The notes under the pieces: generated by a model
Told to the model about the DNA's origin: nothing
Seen by the model: the letters and a program-made list of their open reading frames with translations, nothing else
Databases searched by the model: none
Position numbers and translations under genes: made by a program
Assembly: GCF_002251385.1 (NCBI RefSeq)
Contig: NZ_NPJJ01000018.1
Coordinates: 186,001-250,000, forward strand
Direction: 5' to 3'
Length of the DNA: 64,000 bases
DNA from: Prevotella sp. P5-108
GTDB taxonomy: Bacteria; Bacteroidota; Bacteroidia; Bacteroidales; Bacteroidaceae
Shown here: piece by piece, positions 1 through 7,856 of the stretch
Position numbering within the stretch: the first letter of the stretch is position 1
Layout of the letters: each line of letters opens with the position of its first letter

Positions 1-1373
1 TCCAGCAGTTGGGTGACGAGCGTGAGCAGGCGGTTGCCCTGCCGCTCTATGGTCGACGCCTTGTCGCTGACCGACTGTGGCACCTCCGTGTTTTCCCTGA
101 TTTTGCGGCTCAGTCCGAGTATCACCGTCAGAGGCGTTCGGAACTCATGGGTAATGTTGGTAAAGAAGTCTTCGCGCAGCCTGCTGGCTTCTCTCATCAT
201 CTCCATGCTGCGGTGGCGCATGCGTTGCACGTAGAGCAGTGCGCTGATGACCGCCAGGAGCAGTATCACCGTGAGCCCGAAGAGCCATGCGCTCTGCTGG
301 CGTATGCGCTTCTCGGTCTGCAGCTCGTTCTGCGCCATGTCTACCATCTTCTGCTGTCGCGTGCGCTCGATGTTGATGCCGATATTGTGTATGCGGTCCA
401 GCTTCTCGTTGTCCAGGATGCTGTCCTGATAGGCGGTGGCGATGAGATGGTGGTCGAGCGCCTCGCGGTAGCGGCCCTGGCGCTGCATGAGCAGGAAGTA
501 GAGATGGTGTACCTCGACGATATGCTCCCACGAGTTGATTTGGCGAGCCGTGGCGTCGGCCCTGTCGAGCAGCGCCAGTGCCTTGGCGTCCTCGTGGGTG
601 TGATAATAGACCGAAGCCAGTGCCAGACGCGGCTCGAGAGCGTGCCAGAGGTCTTTCAGGTCGGTCATCATGCGGTCTGACTGTTCGTATTCGCGCAGCG
701 CGAGGTCGTACTGCTGGCGTCTCTCATAGATATTGCCGAAGTAGAGGTGGCAGAGAGCCATGCCCAGCAGATTGCTGTCCTTCTTGTTGTAGAACATGGA
801 CTGGCGGTAGTAGTCGAGCGCCTTCTCGTCATCGCCGCGGGCACTGTAGATGGAGCCCAGATTGGCATAGTTGATGGCCTGGCCCGTGGCGCTGCCCAGC
901 TGGTGCTCGCCCTCGAGCGCCTGGCGGAACACGCTGTCGGCGTCGTCGTAGCTGTAGATAGAGAGGTAGATGTTGCCCAGTCCGTTGAGCGCCTTCACGC
1001 GGTTCTTGCGCATCTGGTAGGTAGTGTCGGACGACTCGTCGCAGAGGCTGAGCGCCTGGTAGTGGTAGCTCTGCGCCACGTCGAGCATGCCCATGCGGCG
1101 GTAGTCGGTGGCAATGTTGTTGAGCGCCTGTATCCACTCGCTGCTGTCGCCCACAGCGCGGGCCATGTCGAGTCCGCGTATGTGGAGTCTGAGAGCCTCG
1201 TCGTAGCGGCTGGCGTCGCGCTCCTTCTTGCCCTGCTGGCGCAGCGTGGCAAGGCTGTCGCGTATACTTTGGGTCTCGCTCTCGCTCGGGCTGCCGTGTT
1301 GGCAGCAAGTCAGGATAAAGGCGAGTGCCGTGGCCCATAGCAGTCTGGTCAGAGTGTGTAGCATATAGGTCAT
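1..1373 (-). CDS. TPR-containing sensor histidine kinase, N-terminal part (runs off the window)
   Basis: The frame is open from the ATG at 1373 to the window edge, so about 457 residues are visible and the C-terminus is missing. The first ~25 residues form a hydrophobic signal sequence ending in LTCC, which suggests a lipoprotein or anchored export signal. Residues ~50-340 are helical tetratricopeptide-like repeats (for example ALNGLGNIYLSIY). A membrane segment, WLFGLTVILLLAVISALLYV, lies at ~residues 363-384. It is followed by the HisKA dimerisation helix, with the phospho-acceptor His in NITHEFRTPLTVI at ~residue 409. This is the usual layout of Bacteroidetes TPR-type sensor kinases: periplasmic sensor, one membrane helix, cytoplasmic kinase. 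Whether receiver or HTH domains follow cannot be seen. An alternative in-frame ATG lies three codons downstream at 1364. The target genes are unknown. Confidence 0.88.
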   Translation of the reverse strand, partial: MTYMLHTLTRLLWATALAFILTCCQHGSPSESETQSIRDSLATLRQQGKKERDASRYDEALRLHIRGLDMARAVGDSSEWIQALNNIATDYRRMGMLDVAQSYHYQALSLCDESSDTTYQMRKNRVKALNGLGNIYLSIYSYDDADSVFRQALEGEHQLGSATGQAINYANLGSIYSARGDDEKALDYYRQSMFYNKKDSNLLGMALCHLYFGNIYERRQQYDLALREYEQSDRMMTDLKDLWHALEPRLALASVYYHTHEDAKALALLDRADATARQINSWEHIVEVHHLYFLLMQRQGRYREALDHHLIATAYQDSILDNEKLDRIHNIGINIERTRQQKMVDMAQNELQTEKRIRQQSAWLFGLTVILLLAVISALLYVQRMRHRSMEMMREASRLREDFFTNITHEFRTPLTVILGLSRKIRENTEVPQSVSDKASTIERQGNRLLTLVTQLL

Positions 1374-1695
1374 GGAGTTATCAGATGACAGTATTCTCTT
1401 CCTTGCTGCAATATTCGGAAAAAATCGTGAAATGACCAAGCATTTCGTTAGATTTTTCGCAAATTGACACCGAAAAGGTGCAGATTTATTATAAATGTCC
1501 GATTCATACCACTTATTGTCCGAAATATACCAGTGGTTTGGTTAATATTTGTCGACCTTTGCAGCAGAGTAATGACAGTGGTCATAGAGGTAATTGATAA
1601 TCTCTTTCCTTATGTGGTTTCAACATCCGTAAATTTTTGCAGGCAATCGTGAGATAACCCTATACAAAATCCATCAGATGACGCAAAGGCCCTCT

Positions 1696-1715
1696 TTACC
1701 TTCGACCGAAGGTAA
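1696..1715. terminator. Hairpin followed by a T-run
   Basis: TTACCTTCG and CGAAGGTAA form a perfect 9-bp stem with a 2-nt loop. A run of seven T residues begins about 10 nt further on. It may be a weak intrinsic terminator, but no + strand gene ends just upstream. Confidence 0.35.
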
Positions 1716-1757
1716 GGGGGGCTGATTTTTTTGCCCATCAAGGTTGGGGGAGTTGAG

Positions 1758-2030
1758 CTACCCTTTTGCTCGCATGGGTCTACCTTTCTGTTCGCACCGA
1801 GCGTGCCTTGATAGAGCAAGAACTACCCTTTGCGCGCACCGATGGTCACCCCAACAGCATGGAAATTCCCATTTGCTCGCACCGAGGGTGCCTTGATAGA
1901 GCATAGAGCTACCCTTTTGCTCGCACCGAGGGCGTCTTGGCTGGCTCGTAACATACGATACGTGAGCTCGTGCCTTATGGTACGCAGCCTCGTGACATAA
2001 GAAACGTGGTCACGTGACTTCCGTTACGAG
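1758..2030. repeat. Array of about thirteen 21-23-nt degenerate direct repeats
   Basis: Units of the form CTACCCTTTTGCTCGCACCG start at about 1758, 1780, 1802, 1823, 1844, 1865, 1887, 1909 and 1931, a spacing of 21-22 nt. From 1943 the core changes to GGCTCGTAACATACGATACG, with four units at 1943, 1965, 1986 and 2009. The second core recurs at 15291-15378. The units are imperfect and the period is not a multiple of three, so a coding origin is unlikely. Confidence 0.8.
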
Positions 2031-2045
2031 CCGCCCGATGCCCTC

Positions 2046-2212
2046 TCTCCGCTTGCCTGGCGTCTCTCCGGCTGCAGCAGCTGCTCTGCCTACACGCTGA
2101 GCGTCACTCCCGCTTTGCGGGTCGACCTTCTCCGCTTGCCTGAGCATCTCTCCGGCTTTGCCGACCGACCCTTTCCTACACGCCGGGCGTCACTCCCACC
2201 CCACCCCGCCCG
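2046..2212. repeat. Two-copy direct repeat of about 84 nt
   Basis: TCTCCGCTTGCCTG recurs at 2046 and 2129, CTCTCCGGCT follows in both copies, and CCTACACGC with GCGTCACTCCC recurs 84-86 nt apart. The copies are diverged in the middle. Confidence 0.7.
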
Positions 2213-2265
2213 TTGCGGGCGCGCGTATATATAATAAGGTGTTGTCCGGCGAGGCATCCAGACGC

Positions 2266-2309
2266 GACAAGCCCCTGCATGCCGTGTCGGATGGATGCAG
2301 GGGCTTGTC
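2266..2309 (-). terminator. Strong hairpin downstream of the GT9 gene
   Basis: GACAAGCCCCTGCAT at 2266-2280 pairs perfectly with ATGCAGGGGCTTGTC at 2295-2309, a 15-bp stem. It lies 32 nt past the stop of the minus-strand GT9 gene. There is no clear T-run, so the terminator role is inferred from position. Confidence 0.6.
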
Positions 2310-2340
2310 TTATGTCTTGTTGCTTGAGTCTACAGTAGCT

Positions 2341-3390
2341 CTACCGGCGCTCTGCGGTCGCCACGATGCGCGCCACGATGGTTTCGGGCTCTATCTGCTT
2401 CATGCAGGGATAGTTGCCGTGTATGCAGGGCTTGTTGCCGTAGATGCTGCACGGACGGCAGTCCATGTCGAACTGCACGGCGTTGTCCTCGCTCTGCCTC
2501 CAGCCCATGAAGCCGGCGTAGGGATGGGTGGCGCCCCAAACGCTCACCACGGGGGTGGCTACGAGCGAAGCCAGGTGCATGTTGGCAGAGTCCATCGAAA
2601 CCATCACATCGAGCATGCTCATCAGCGCGAGCTCCTGGCGGAGTCCCTTGACCACGGCCGATGCCACGGTGCAGCCGGGGGTCTGCTCGGCGATGTGGTT
2701 GAGCTGTTCGGTCTCCGTCTTTCCGCCTCCGAAGAGGAATATGCGGTAGTCGGGGTGCTGCTCGGTGAGCAGGGCGACCACCTGCTTCATCTGTCCCAGT
2801 GGATATACCTTGCCCTGATGGGCTGCAAAGGGCGCTATGCCTATCCAGCGCTGGTTCTCGGGCTTGTCGCCTACCCTCTCAGAACGGTCTGCCGCCGGCG
2901 CTTTGCCGTCGGGATAGATGGAGGTGAAGTCGGGCTTGATGGGATAGCCCAACTCGGCGAGCACATCGGCGTAGTTCTGGAACGACGTGGGCTGCTGCAC
3001 GCGCTGTTTCCCCTCCTGCTGAGTGAGCAGACGCTTGCCGCGGCGGTGCTTGTCTATATGCGCCACGTGGAAACGCCCCATGCAGAAGCGCAGACGCAGA
3101 TACTTGGTGCGCAAGACGTCGTGGAAATCGGCGACAGCGGTGAAGTGCTTGGCTACAAGTCGGCGGTAGAGGCTATTGAGGCCATGCAGATTGTGCAGCT
3201 CTTCGGTCGAGGCTTCCATGAACCCGACATTGGGCGCGAGGTCGTCAAAGAAGGCGCGCGCGAAAGGTCGGCTCAGCACCGTGATGTGGGTGTGAGGGTA
3301 CTGGGTGGCGAGCGAATAGACTATAGGCACGGTCATCGCCACGTCGCCCATCGCTGAGAGACGTATGATGAGTATGTGGTCGGTCTTCAC
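2341..3390 (-). CDS. Glycosyltransferase family 9 (heptosyltransferase-like)
   Basis: A protein of 349 residues starting DHILIIRLSAMGDVAMTVP, the N-terminal signature of GT9 / ADP-heptose:LPS heptosyltransferases. The C-terminal half has the donor-binding pattern of the family (GIAPFAAHQGKVYPL, then MLDVMVSMDSANMHLA and PVVSVWGATHP). It probably transfers a sugar onto lipooligosaccharide core on the cytoplasmic face of the inner membrane. The start chosen is the GTG at 3390. It overlaps the TGA stop of the upstream DUF4254 gene (GTGA), which implies translational coupling. A longer in-frame reading to 3651 exists but runs inside the neighbour. A CxxC-rich stretch near the C-terminus (CRPCSIYGNKPC) is common in Bacteroidetes members. 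The exact acceptor cannot be told from sequence. Confidence 0.88.
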   Translation of the reverse strand: MKTDHILIIRLSAMGDVAMTVPIVYSLATQYPHTHITVLSRPFARAFFDDLAPNVGFMEASTEELHNLHGLNSLYRRLVAKHFTAVADFHDVLRTKYLRLRFCMGRFHVAHIDKHRRGKRLLTQQEGKQRVQQPTSFQNYADVLAELGYPIKPDFTSIYPDGKAPAADRSERVGDKPENQRWIGIAPFAAHQGKVYPLGQMKQVVALLTEQHPDYRIFLFGGGKTETEQLNHIAEQTPGCTVASAVVKGLRQELALMSMLDVMVSMDSANMHLASLVATPVVSVWGATHPYAGFMGWRQSEDNAVQFDMDCRPCSIYGNKPCIHGNYPCMKQIEPETIVARIVATAERR

Positions 3391-3995
3391 TTCTTGCCGT
3401 AGAGTATCGGATTGGTTGATGGGTCGTTGTACATCTTCATCTGGCGATATACCTTCATATACTTGCGGCCGGCGGCGATGTCGTCGAGCAGCTGGTTGAT
3501 GGCAGTGCCGAGGTCTACCTGCTGCTCGAGCAGCACGTTGAGCTTGGCCTGACACTTGGCGCGGTGCTCGGCGTCGGCGTCGGTACGCTCGGCCTGCTCG
3601 CGCATATGGTATATCTTGAGGGCGAGGATGCTCAGACGGTCGATGGCCCATGCGGGGCTCTCGGTGTTGATGGTAGCGTCGGGGGCTATGGTCACGTCGG
3701 AGTACTGCTGACGGAAATAAGAGTCAATCTGCTCTACCAGGTCCGTGCGGTCCTGGTTGCTGCGGTCAATGCGGCGCTTCAGCTGCAGGGCTTCCATCGG
3801 GTCAATGTGGGGGTCACGGATAATGTCTTCCAGATGCCACTGTACTGTGTCTATCCAGCACTTCAGATAGAGCCGGTTGTCGATAGACTCGCGGTCGTAA
3901 GGGTTATTAATGGGTGTATCTACATCGTTCTTAATGTGGTAATCACTAATCGCTTGATTGAAGATGTGATTGCACTGCTCAGTAAATGATGCCAT
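3387..3995 (-). CDS. DUF4254 domain-containing protein
   Basis: A 202-residue, largely alpha-helical, charged protein without signal peptide. It begins MASFTEQCNHIFNQAISDYH and continues with NPYDRESIDNRLYLKCWIDT, which I recognise as the DUF4254 family. This family is commonly encoded next to GT9 glycosyltransferases in Bacteroidetes. Its biochemical role is unknown; the coupling to the GT9 gene (4-nt overlap) suggests a part in cell-surface glycan or lipopolysaccharide assembly. A good promoter lies upstream at 4058-4088, so the two genes probably form one operon. Confidence 0.85.
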   Translation of the reverse strand: MASFTEQCNHIFNQAISDYHIKNDVDTPINNPYDRESIDNRLYLKCWIDTVQWHLEDIIRDPHIDPMEALQLKRRIDRSNQDRTDLVEQIDSYFRQQYSDVTIAPDATINTESPAWAIDRLSILALKIYHMREQAERTDADAEHRAKCQAKLNVLLEQQVDLGTAINQLLDDIAAGRKYMKVYRQMKMYNDPSTNPILYGKK

Positions 3996-4057
3996 GTTTT
4001 TAGTTGTTTATATTATTATACTTGTATCGTTGTTTAGGGGCGTAAACCTTAATTTTG

Positions 4058-4088
4058 CAAAGATAATGTAAAATGAAGACAGCGCCAA
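4058..4088 (-). promoter_or_regulatory. Promoter of the DUF4254-GT9 operon
   Basis: On the minus strand TATCTTTG (4058-4065) fits the Bacteroidetes -7 box TAnnTTTG. A TTG lies 20 nt upstream (4086-4088) as the -33 element. The leader would be about 55 nt. Confidence 0.65.
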
Positions 4089-4247
4089 GCAAAACCCCGA
4101 CTTTTTATATTTTTCCCCCGTTTTTGCCCAAGCCCCCACCTCAATGCTGGCGTCCATCACGCCATAAGTATCGCTATATATGCTTTATGTGTCAATGGAT
4201 ATCTGCCGTCTGTCCACCCATGATGCGCTGCCCGACAGCCCATCTAC

Positions 4248-4373
4248 TATGTCCGTCTGCCTTTATATTCTATCCATGCACCTATATATTATTTCCACAG
4301 CCATATATATTCTATCCATGCACCTATATATTATTTCCATAGCCATATATATTTCATCCATGCACCTATATAT
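4248..4373. repeat. Six 21-nt tandem units in an AT-rich gap
   Basis: Six consecutive 21-nt units start at 4248, 4269, 4290, 4311, 4332 and 4353. Alternate units are nearly identical (TCTATCCATGCACCTATATA versus TATTTCCANAGCCATATATA), so the array also reads as a 42-nt tandem repeat. It lies between the DUF4254 promoter and acpP. Short open frames over it simply follow the repeat. Nothing else was seen between 4089 and 4672. Confidence 0.85.
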
Positions 4374-4672
4374 TATATATAAGGTGTAAAAGTCTGCCGC
4401 CCAGGGTAAGGCCGGTTGGGGTAGGGGTGCTTCCGCCACACGCGAAGGCCTTAAATATTGGTTATAAAGGGCTATGGCTTGGTCGTGAAGATGAAAGTTG
4501 CCGTTTTGGAACTTGTCTGCGCTCTTCTGGCGGTCATCTCCCCGCGTTTTTAACAAATTCATTTTGTCCGATTTGTGTCATCAAAAGGTGGTTAATTATC
4601 AAAAGAATAGCCATTTTATTGCACAAACATAGGGGTAGTGTGCATGCGAATGTCGTTTTTATACGAAAAAAT

Positions 4673-4703
4673 TTGCCAGAATGATAAAAAATGTGTTCCT
4701 TTG
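4673..4703 (+). promoter_or_regulatory. Candidate promoter of acpP-fabF-rnc
   Basis: A TTG at 4673-4675, a 20-nt spacer and TTCCTTTG at 4696-4703, one mismatch from TAnnTTTG. The leader to acpP would be ~45 nt. Confidence 0.5.
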
Positions 4704-4754
4704 CAGCCAGAATTTTTAATAATACGTATTTTTAACAATTTAAATTTTACAATT

Positions 4755-4991
4755 ATGTCAGAAATTGAAAGCAAAGTTAAAGAGATTATCGTTGACAAAC
4801 TCGGTGTTGAGGAAGAGAATGTAACTCCAGAAGCAAGCTTCACCAACGACCTGGGTGCCGACTCTCTGGATACCGTTGAGTTGATTATGGAATTTGAAAA
4901 GGAGTTCGGTATCAATATCCCCGACGACAAGGCTGAGACCATCCAGACTGTAGGCGACGCCATCAAGTACATCGAGGAGAACGCAAAATAA
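4755..4991 (+). CDS. acpP: Acyl carrier protein
   Basis: A 78-residue acidic protein with the phosphopantetheine attachment site [19 protein letters not shown]; the Ser of DSL is ~residue 37. It carries growing fatty acyl chains in the cytoplasm. The start is the ATG at 4755 ([16 protein letters not shown]), matching family length; an upstream in-frame ATG at 4638 would add an unlikely 39-residue extension across the promoter. The fabF ATG follows the stop directly, so the two genes are tightly coupled. Confidence 0.97.
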   Translation: MSEIESKVKEIIVDKLGVEEENVTPEASFTNDLGADSLDTVELIMEFEKEFGINIPDDKAETIQTVGDAIKYIEENAK

Positions 4992-6254
4992 ATGGAGCTT
5001 AAGAGAGTAGTAGTAACAGGTCTTGGTGCCGTTACCCCATTGGGCAACACCCCCGAAGAGACATGGGCTGCCATGGTCGAGGGTAAAAGCGGCGCCGCAC
5101 CTATTACACAGTTTGACGCGTCTCTGTTCAAAACCCAGTTTGCTTGCGAGGTAAAGAACCTTAACGTCAATGATTGGATTGACCGCAAGGAGGCCCGCAA
5201 GCTCGACCGTTACACCCAGCTGGCACTTATCGCCGCCATGCAGGGTGTAAAGGACTGTGGTCTTGACCTTGAGACTGCCAACAAGAACCGCATCGGAGTA
5301 GTATTTGGTGTGGGTATCGGTGGTATCAAGACTTTTGAAGAAGAGGTGACTTACTATGGTAAGCACCCTGAGAATGGACCTAAGTTCAATCCTTTCTTCA
5401 TCCCCAAGATGATAGCCGATATCGCATCAGGACATATCTCTATCCACTTCGGTTTCCACGGTCCCAACTACACCACAACATCAGCGTGCGCTTCTTCGAC
5501 CAATGCGTTGGCTGATGCGTTCAACCTTATCCGTCTGGGTAAGGCCGATATGATAGTAAGCGGCGGCGCCGAGAGCGCCATCTGCGCTTGCGGTGTAGGC
5601 GGTTTCAACGCCATGAAGGCGCTGTCAACCCGCAACGACGACCCTGAGCACGCTTCGCGTCCGTTCAGCGCCAGCCGTGATGGATTTGTGATGGGCGAGG
5701 GCGCCGGCTGTCTCATACTCGAGGAGCTGGAGCATGCCAAGGCCCGTGGTGCCAAGATATATGCTGAGATGGTAGGCGAGGGCGAAAGCGCCGACGCATA
5801 TCATATCACCGCATCGCACCCCGAGGGACTGGGCGCCAAGCTCGTTATGGAAGCCGCTCTTGAAGATGCGGGTCTGAAGCCCGAGGATATCGACTACATC
5901 AATGTACACGGTACATCGACCCACGTGGGAGATATCTCTGAAGCCAAAGCCATCAAGGAAGTGTTCGGCGATGCAGCCTTCAAGCTCAACATCTCATCGA
6001 CCAAGTCGATGACGGGTCACTTGCTGGGTGCTGCCGGTGCTGTAGAGGCTATGGCATGTGTACTGAGTGTCATGAACGACATCGTGCCTCCTACCATCAA
6101 TCACGAGGAGGGCGACGAAGATCCTGAACTCGATTATTCGCTGAACTTTACGTTCAACAAGGCACAGAAGCGTGAGGTACGTGCTGCTCTGAGCAATACG
6201 TTCGGATTTGGCGGCCACAACGCTTGTGTTATCTTCAAGAAATATGCTGAATAA
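4992..6254 (+). CDS. fabF: Beta-ketoacyl-ACP synthase II
   Basis: A 420-residue cytosolic condensing enzyme that elongates acyl-ACP with malonyl-ACP. It has the thiolase fold with the active-site Cys in TTTSACASSTNA (~residue 165), the His of INVHGTSTHVGD and the second His in STKSMTGHLLGAAGA. The C-terminal NTFGFGGHNACVIF is typical of FabF. It starts immediately after acpP and overlaps rnc by 11 nt, the conserved Bacteroidetes acpP-fabF-rnc arrangement. Confidence 0.97.
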   Translation: MELKRVVVTGLGAVTPLGNTPEETWAAMVEGKSGAAPITQFDASLFKTQFACEVKNLNVNDWIDRKEARKLDRYTQLALIAAMQGVKDCGLDLETANKNRIGVVFGVGIGGIKTFEEEVTYYGKHPENGPKFNPFFIPKMIADIASGHISIHFGFHGPNYTTTSACASSTNALADAFNLIRLGKADMIVSGGAESAICACGVGGFNAMKALSTRNDDPEHASRPFSASRDGFVMGEGAGCLILEELEHAKARGAKIYAEMVGEGESADAYHITASHPEGLGAKLVMEAALEDAGLKPEDIDYINVHGTSTHVGDISEAKAIKEVFGDAAFKLNISSTKSMTGHLLGAAGAVEAMACVLSVMNDIVPPTINHEEGDEDPELDYSLNFTFNKAQKREVRAALSNTFGFGGHNACVIFKKYAE

Positions 6255-7269
6255 TTTAATTGACCGAATAAAGCTCTCTTTCCGCAAGGACAAGGAGCTT
6301 TATTCGTCTTTATACGCCATTCTCGGCTTTTATCCCCGCCACATCGACAACTACAAGATGGCGCTCATGCACAAGAGCATCATGCACCGCAACAGCAAGG
6401 GCAAGCCCGTCAACAACGAGCGGCTCGAGTTTCTCGGCGATGCCATTCTCGATGCCATTGTGGGCGACATCGTGTACCATCATTTCCCCGGCAAGCGCGA
6501 GGGATTTCTTACCAATACCCGTTCCAAACTCGTTCAGCGTGACACCCTCAACAAGCTGTCGCAAGAAATGGGCATCGATCAGCTCATCCTCTCCAACGGT
6601 CATAGTGCCTCGCACAACAGCTATCTGGGCGGCAACGCTTTTGAAGCACTCGTCGGTGCCATCTATCTCGACAAGGGTTACAAGGGATGTATGGACTTCA
6701 TGCAACAGCGTATCCTCGGCAAGATGATTAACATCGACAAGCTGGCTTATAAAGAGGTGAACTTCAAGAGCAAGCTCCTCGAATGGAGTCAGAAGAACAG
6801 GGTCAACGTGAGTTTCGAACTGCTCAGCCAGAAGGTTGACAGCAACGGCAGTCCTATGTTTGACTACCGCGTGGTTATCGAGGGCGTCAACGGATGCAAC
6901 GGCCAGGGCTACAGCAAGAAGGAGAGCCAGCAGCTCGCCTCCAAGCTCACGCTCGAGAAGCTGCGCCGTGAGCCTCAGTTTATCGACCAAATCTTCGCGG
7001 CCAAGACCAATCGCACCAAGATGGAAGAGGAGCCTGTAGAGACTGTGCCCGACACCGCCGAGAAGCAGGATTTCATCATCACCGTCGAGTCGGCCCCCGC
7101 CGAGCCTCGTCAGCGAAAGTCCAGGAAGCCAACCGTTTCCAAGGAGCAGCCCGTCAAGGAAGCTGCCGATGACTCCGACGAGTTTGACTTGAGCGACATC
7201 TCTGCGCGAGCCATGAGCCGCGAGGAGATAATAGCCGCCGCCGAAGCCGAAGCCTTCGGAGGAGAGTAG
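6244..7269 (+). CDS. rnc: Ribonuclease III
   Basis: A 341-residue double-strand-specific endoribonuclease used in rRNA processing. The catalytic domain carries the signature NERLEFLGDAILDAIVGD and the second acidic cluster GNAFEALVGAIYLD. A double-stranded RNA-binding domain follows (KSKLLEWSQKNRVNVSFELL to GYSKKESQQLASK). The start ATG at 6244 lies inside the end of fabF; the 36-nt-longer reading from 6208 is less likely. The protein is longer than the usual ~230-250 residues: after the RNA-binding domain come about 90 residues of acidic, low-complexity sequence rich in E, A, K and S, probably disordered. Confidence 0.95.
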   Translation: MLNNLIDRIKLSFRKDKELYSSLYAILGFYPRHIDNYKMALMHKSIMHRNSKGKPVNNERLEFLGDAILDAIVGDIVYHHFPGKREGFLTNTRSKLVQRDTLNKLSQEMGIDQLILSNGHSASHNSYLGGNAFEALVGAIYLDKGYKGCMDFMQQRILGKMINIDKLAYKEVNFKSKLLEWSQKNRVNVSFELLSQKVDSNGSPMFDYRVVIEGVNGCNGQGYSKKESQQLASKLTLEKLRREPQFIDQIFAAKTNRTKMEEEPVETVPDTAEKQDFIITVESAPAEPRQRKSRKPTVSKEQPVKEAADDSDEFDLSDISARAMSREEIIAAAEAEAFGGE

Positions 7270-7314
7270 GGGAGTGCCCGCTCCACTTCTGCCATCAGTC
7301 ACAGGGTGGAAAAC

Positions 7315-7482
7315 GATTACTTATGGGGGAGAGTTGATTACCATAAGGTTGAAATCAATTACTCACGAAGGGATGCTAATCTCCATGATGCAGTAGTCTG
7401 CCATCCCGAGGCAGTAGCCTGTCATCCTGATGCTGTAGATTGACATCTCGATGCAGTATCCGATTGCCAGAAAAAGGATGGC
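7315..7482. repeat. Eight contiguous 21-nt degenerate units
   Basis: Units start every 21 nt from 7315 to 7462. The first three share a GATTAC/AATTAC core, the later ones share CATCYCGATGCAGTAG. The core drifts from unit to unit but the period does not change. The array lies in the rnc-GH3 gap. Confidence 0.75.
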
Positions 7483-7510
7483 AGCCACCCCCAGGCAGAA
7501 GCCAATGACA

Positions 7511-7553
7511 ATAGCCCCAGGACAGACGATAATCGTCGCTGTCCTGGGGCTAT
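7511..7553. terminator. Long hairpin between rnc and the GH3-type gene
   Basis: ATAGCCCCAGGACAG (7511-7525) pairs with CTGTCCTGGGGCTAT (7539-7553), and the loop contains a further CGAT/ATCG pairing. No T-run follows. It may terminate the acpP-fabF-rnc transcript or act as a structured RNA. Confidence 0.5.
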
Positions 7554-7582
7554 TGGCGTAGATGGAGGTGACTCCCACGCCC

Positions 7583-7700
7583 AAAGTCCCTCATAAAAAT
7601 GTAGCAATAGCCATAAAAGTCCCTCATAAAAGTGTGGCGGTATGCGCAAAAGTCCCTCATAAAAGTGTGGTGATGCGCTCCAAAGTCCCTCATAAAAGTG
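7583..7700. repeat. Four repeats of TCCCTCATAAAAGTG at an exact 33-nt period
   Basis: A 19-nt core, AAAGTCCCTCATAAAARTG, occurs at 7583, 7616, 7649 and 7682, separated by unrelated 14-nt spacers. The same core, inverted, occurs three times at 39736-39818 with the same 33-nt period. The frame encoding HFYEG on the minus strand stays open, but no protein family was recognised. Confidence 0.9.
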
Positions 7701-7798
7701 CGAGCAGCCCATAGACTATCCAGTCTCTCTTCATGATACTCACGGCACTTGTCCTGTTCACTTCCCCACGTTTATTTTATATTAAAAATGGTAAATAA

Positions 7799-7830
7799 TT
7801 GTGCTATGTGAAAGAAATCGGTTAACTTTG
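7799..7830 (+). promoter_or_regulatory. Promoter of the GH3-to-mutS operon
   Basis: A TTG at 7799-7801, a 21-nt spacer and TAACTTTG at 7823-7830, a perfect TAnnTTTG box. It lies 26 nt before the start codon at 7857. Confidence 0.75.
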
Positions 7831-7856
7831 TATGATTAATTGGCAATTACATACAC

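Larger units (their letters stand above)
1374..2340. other. Gene-free intergenic region with repeats
   Basis: No credible gene was found in these 970 bases. The region holds a short perfect hairpin at 1696-1715, a 22-nt-period array at 1758-2030, an ~84-nt direct repeat at 2046-2212 and a long hairpin at 2266-2309. Apparent open frames here have no family-like sequence and follow the repeats. Confidence 0.7.

Noticed and set aside
2158..3357. 399-codon + strand frame over the GT9 gene
   Set aside because: It is antisense to a recognised glycosyltransferase and starts in the intergenic repeats.
4073..4562. Short frames with 14-residue peptide repeats (IYRCMD-type)
   Set aside because: They are translations of the 42-nt tandem repeat on both strands. 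No start signal or family resemblance was seen.
7583..7700. Regularly spaced repeats as a CRISPR array
   Set aside because: The core is 19 nt and the spacers only 14 nt, both too short. No cas gene is in the window.
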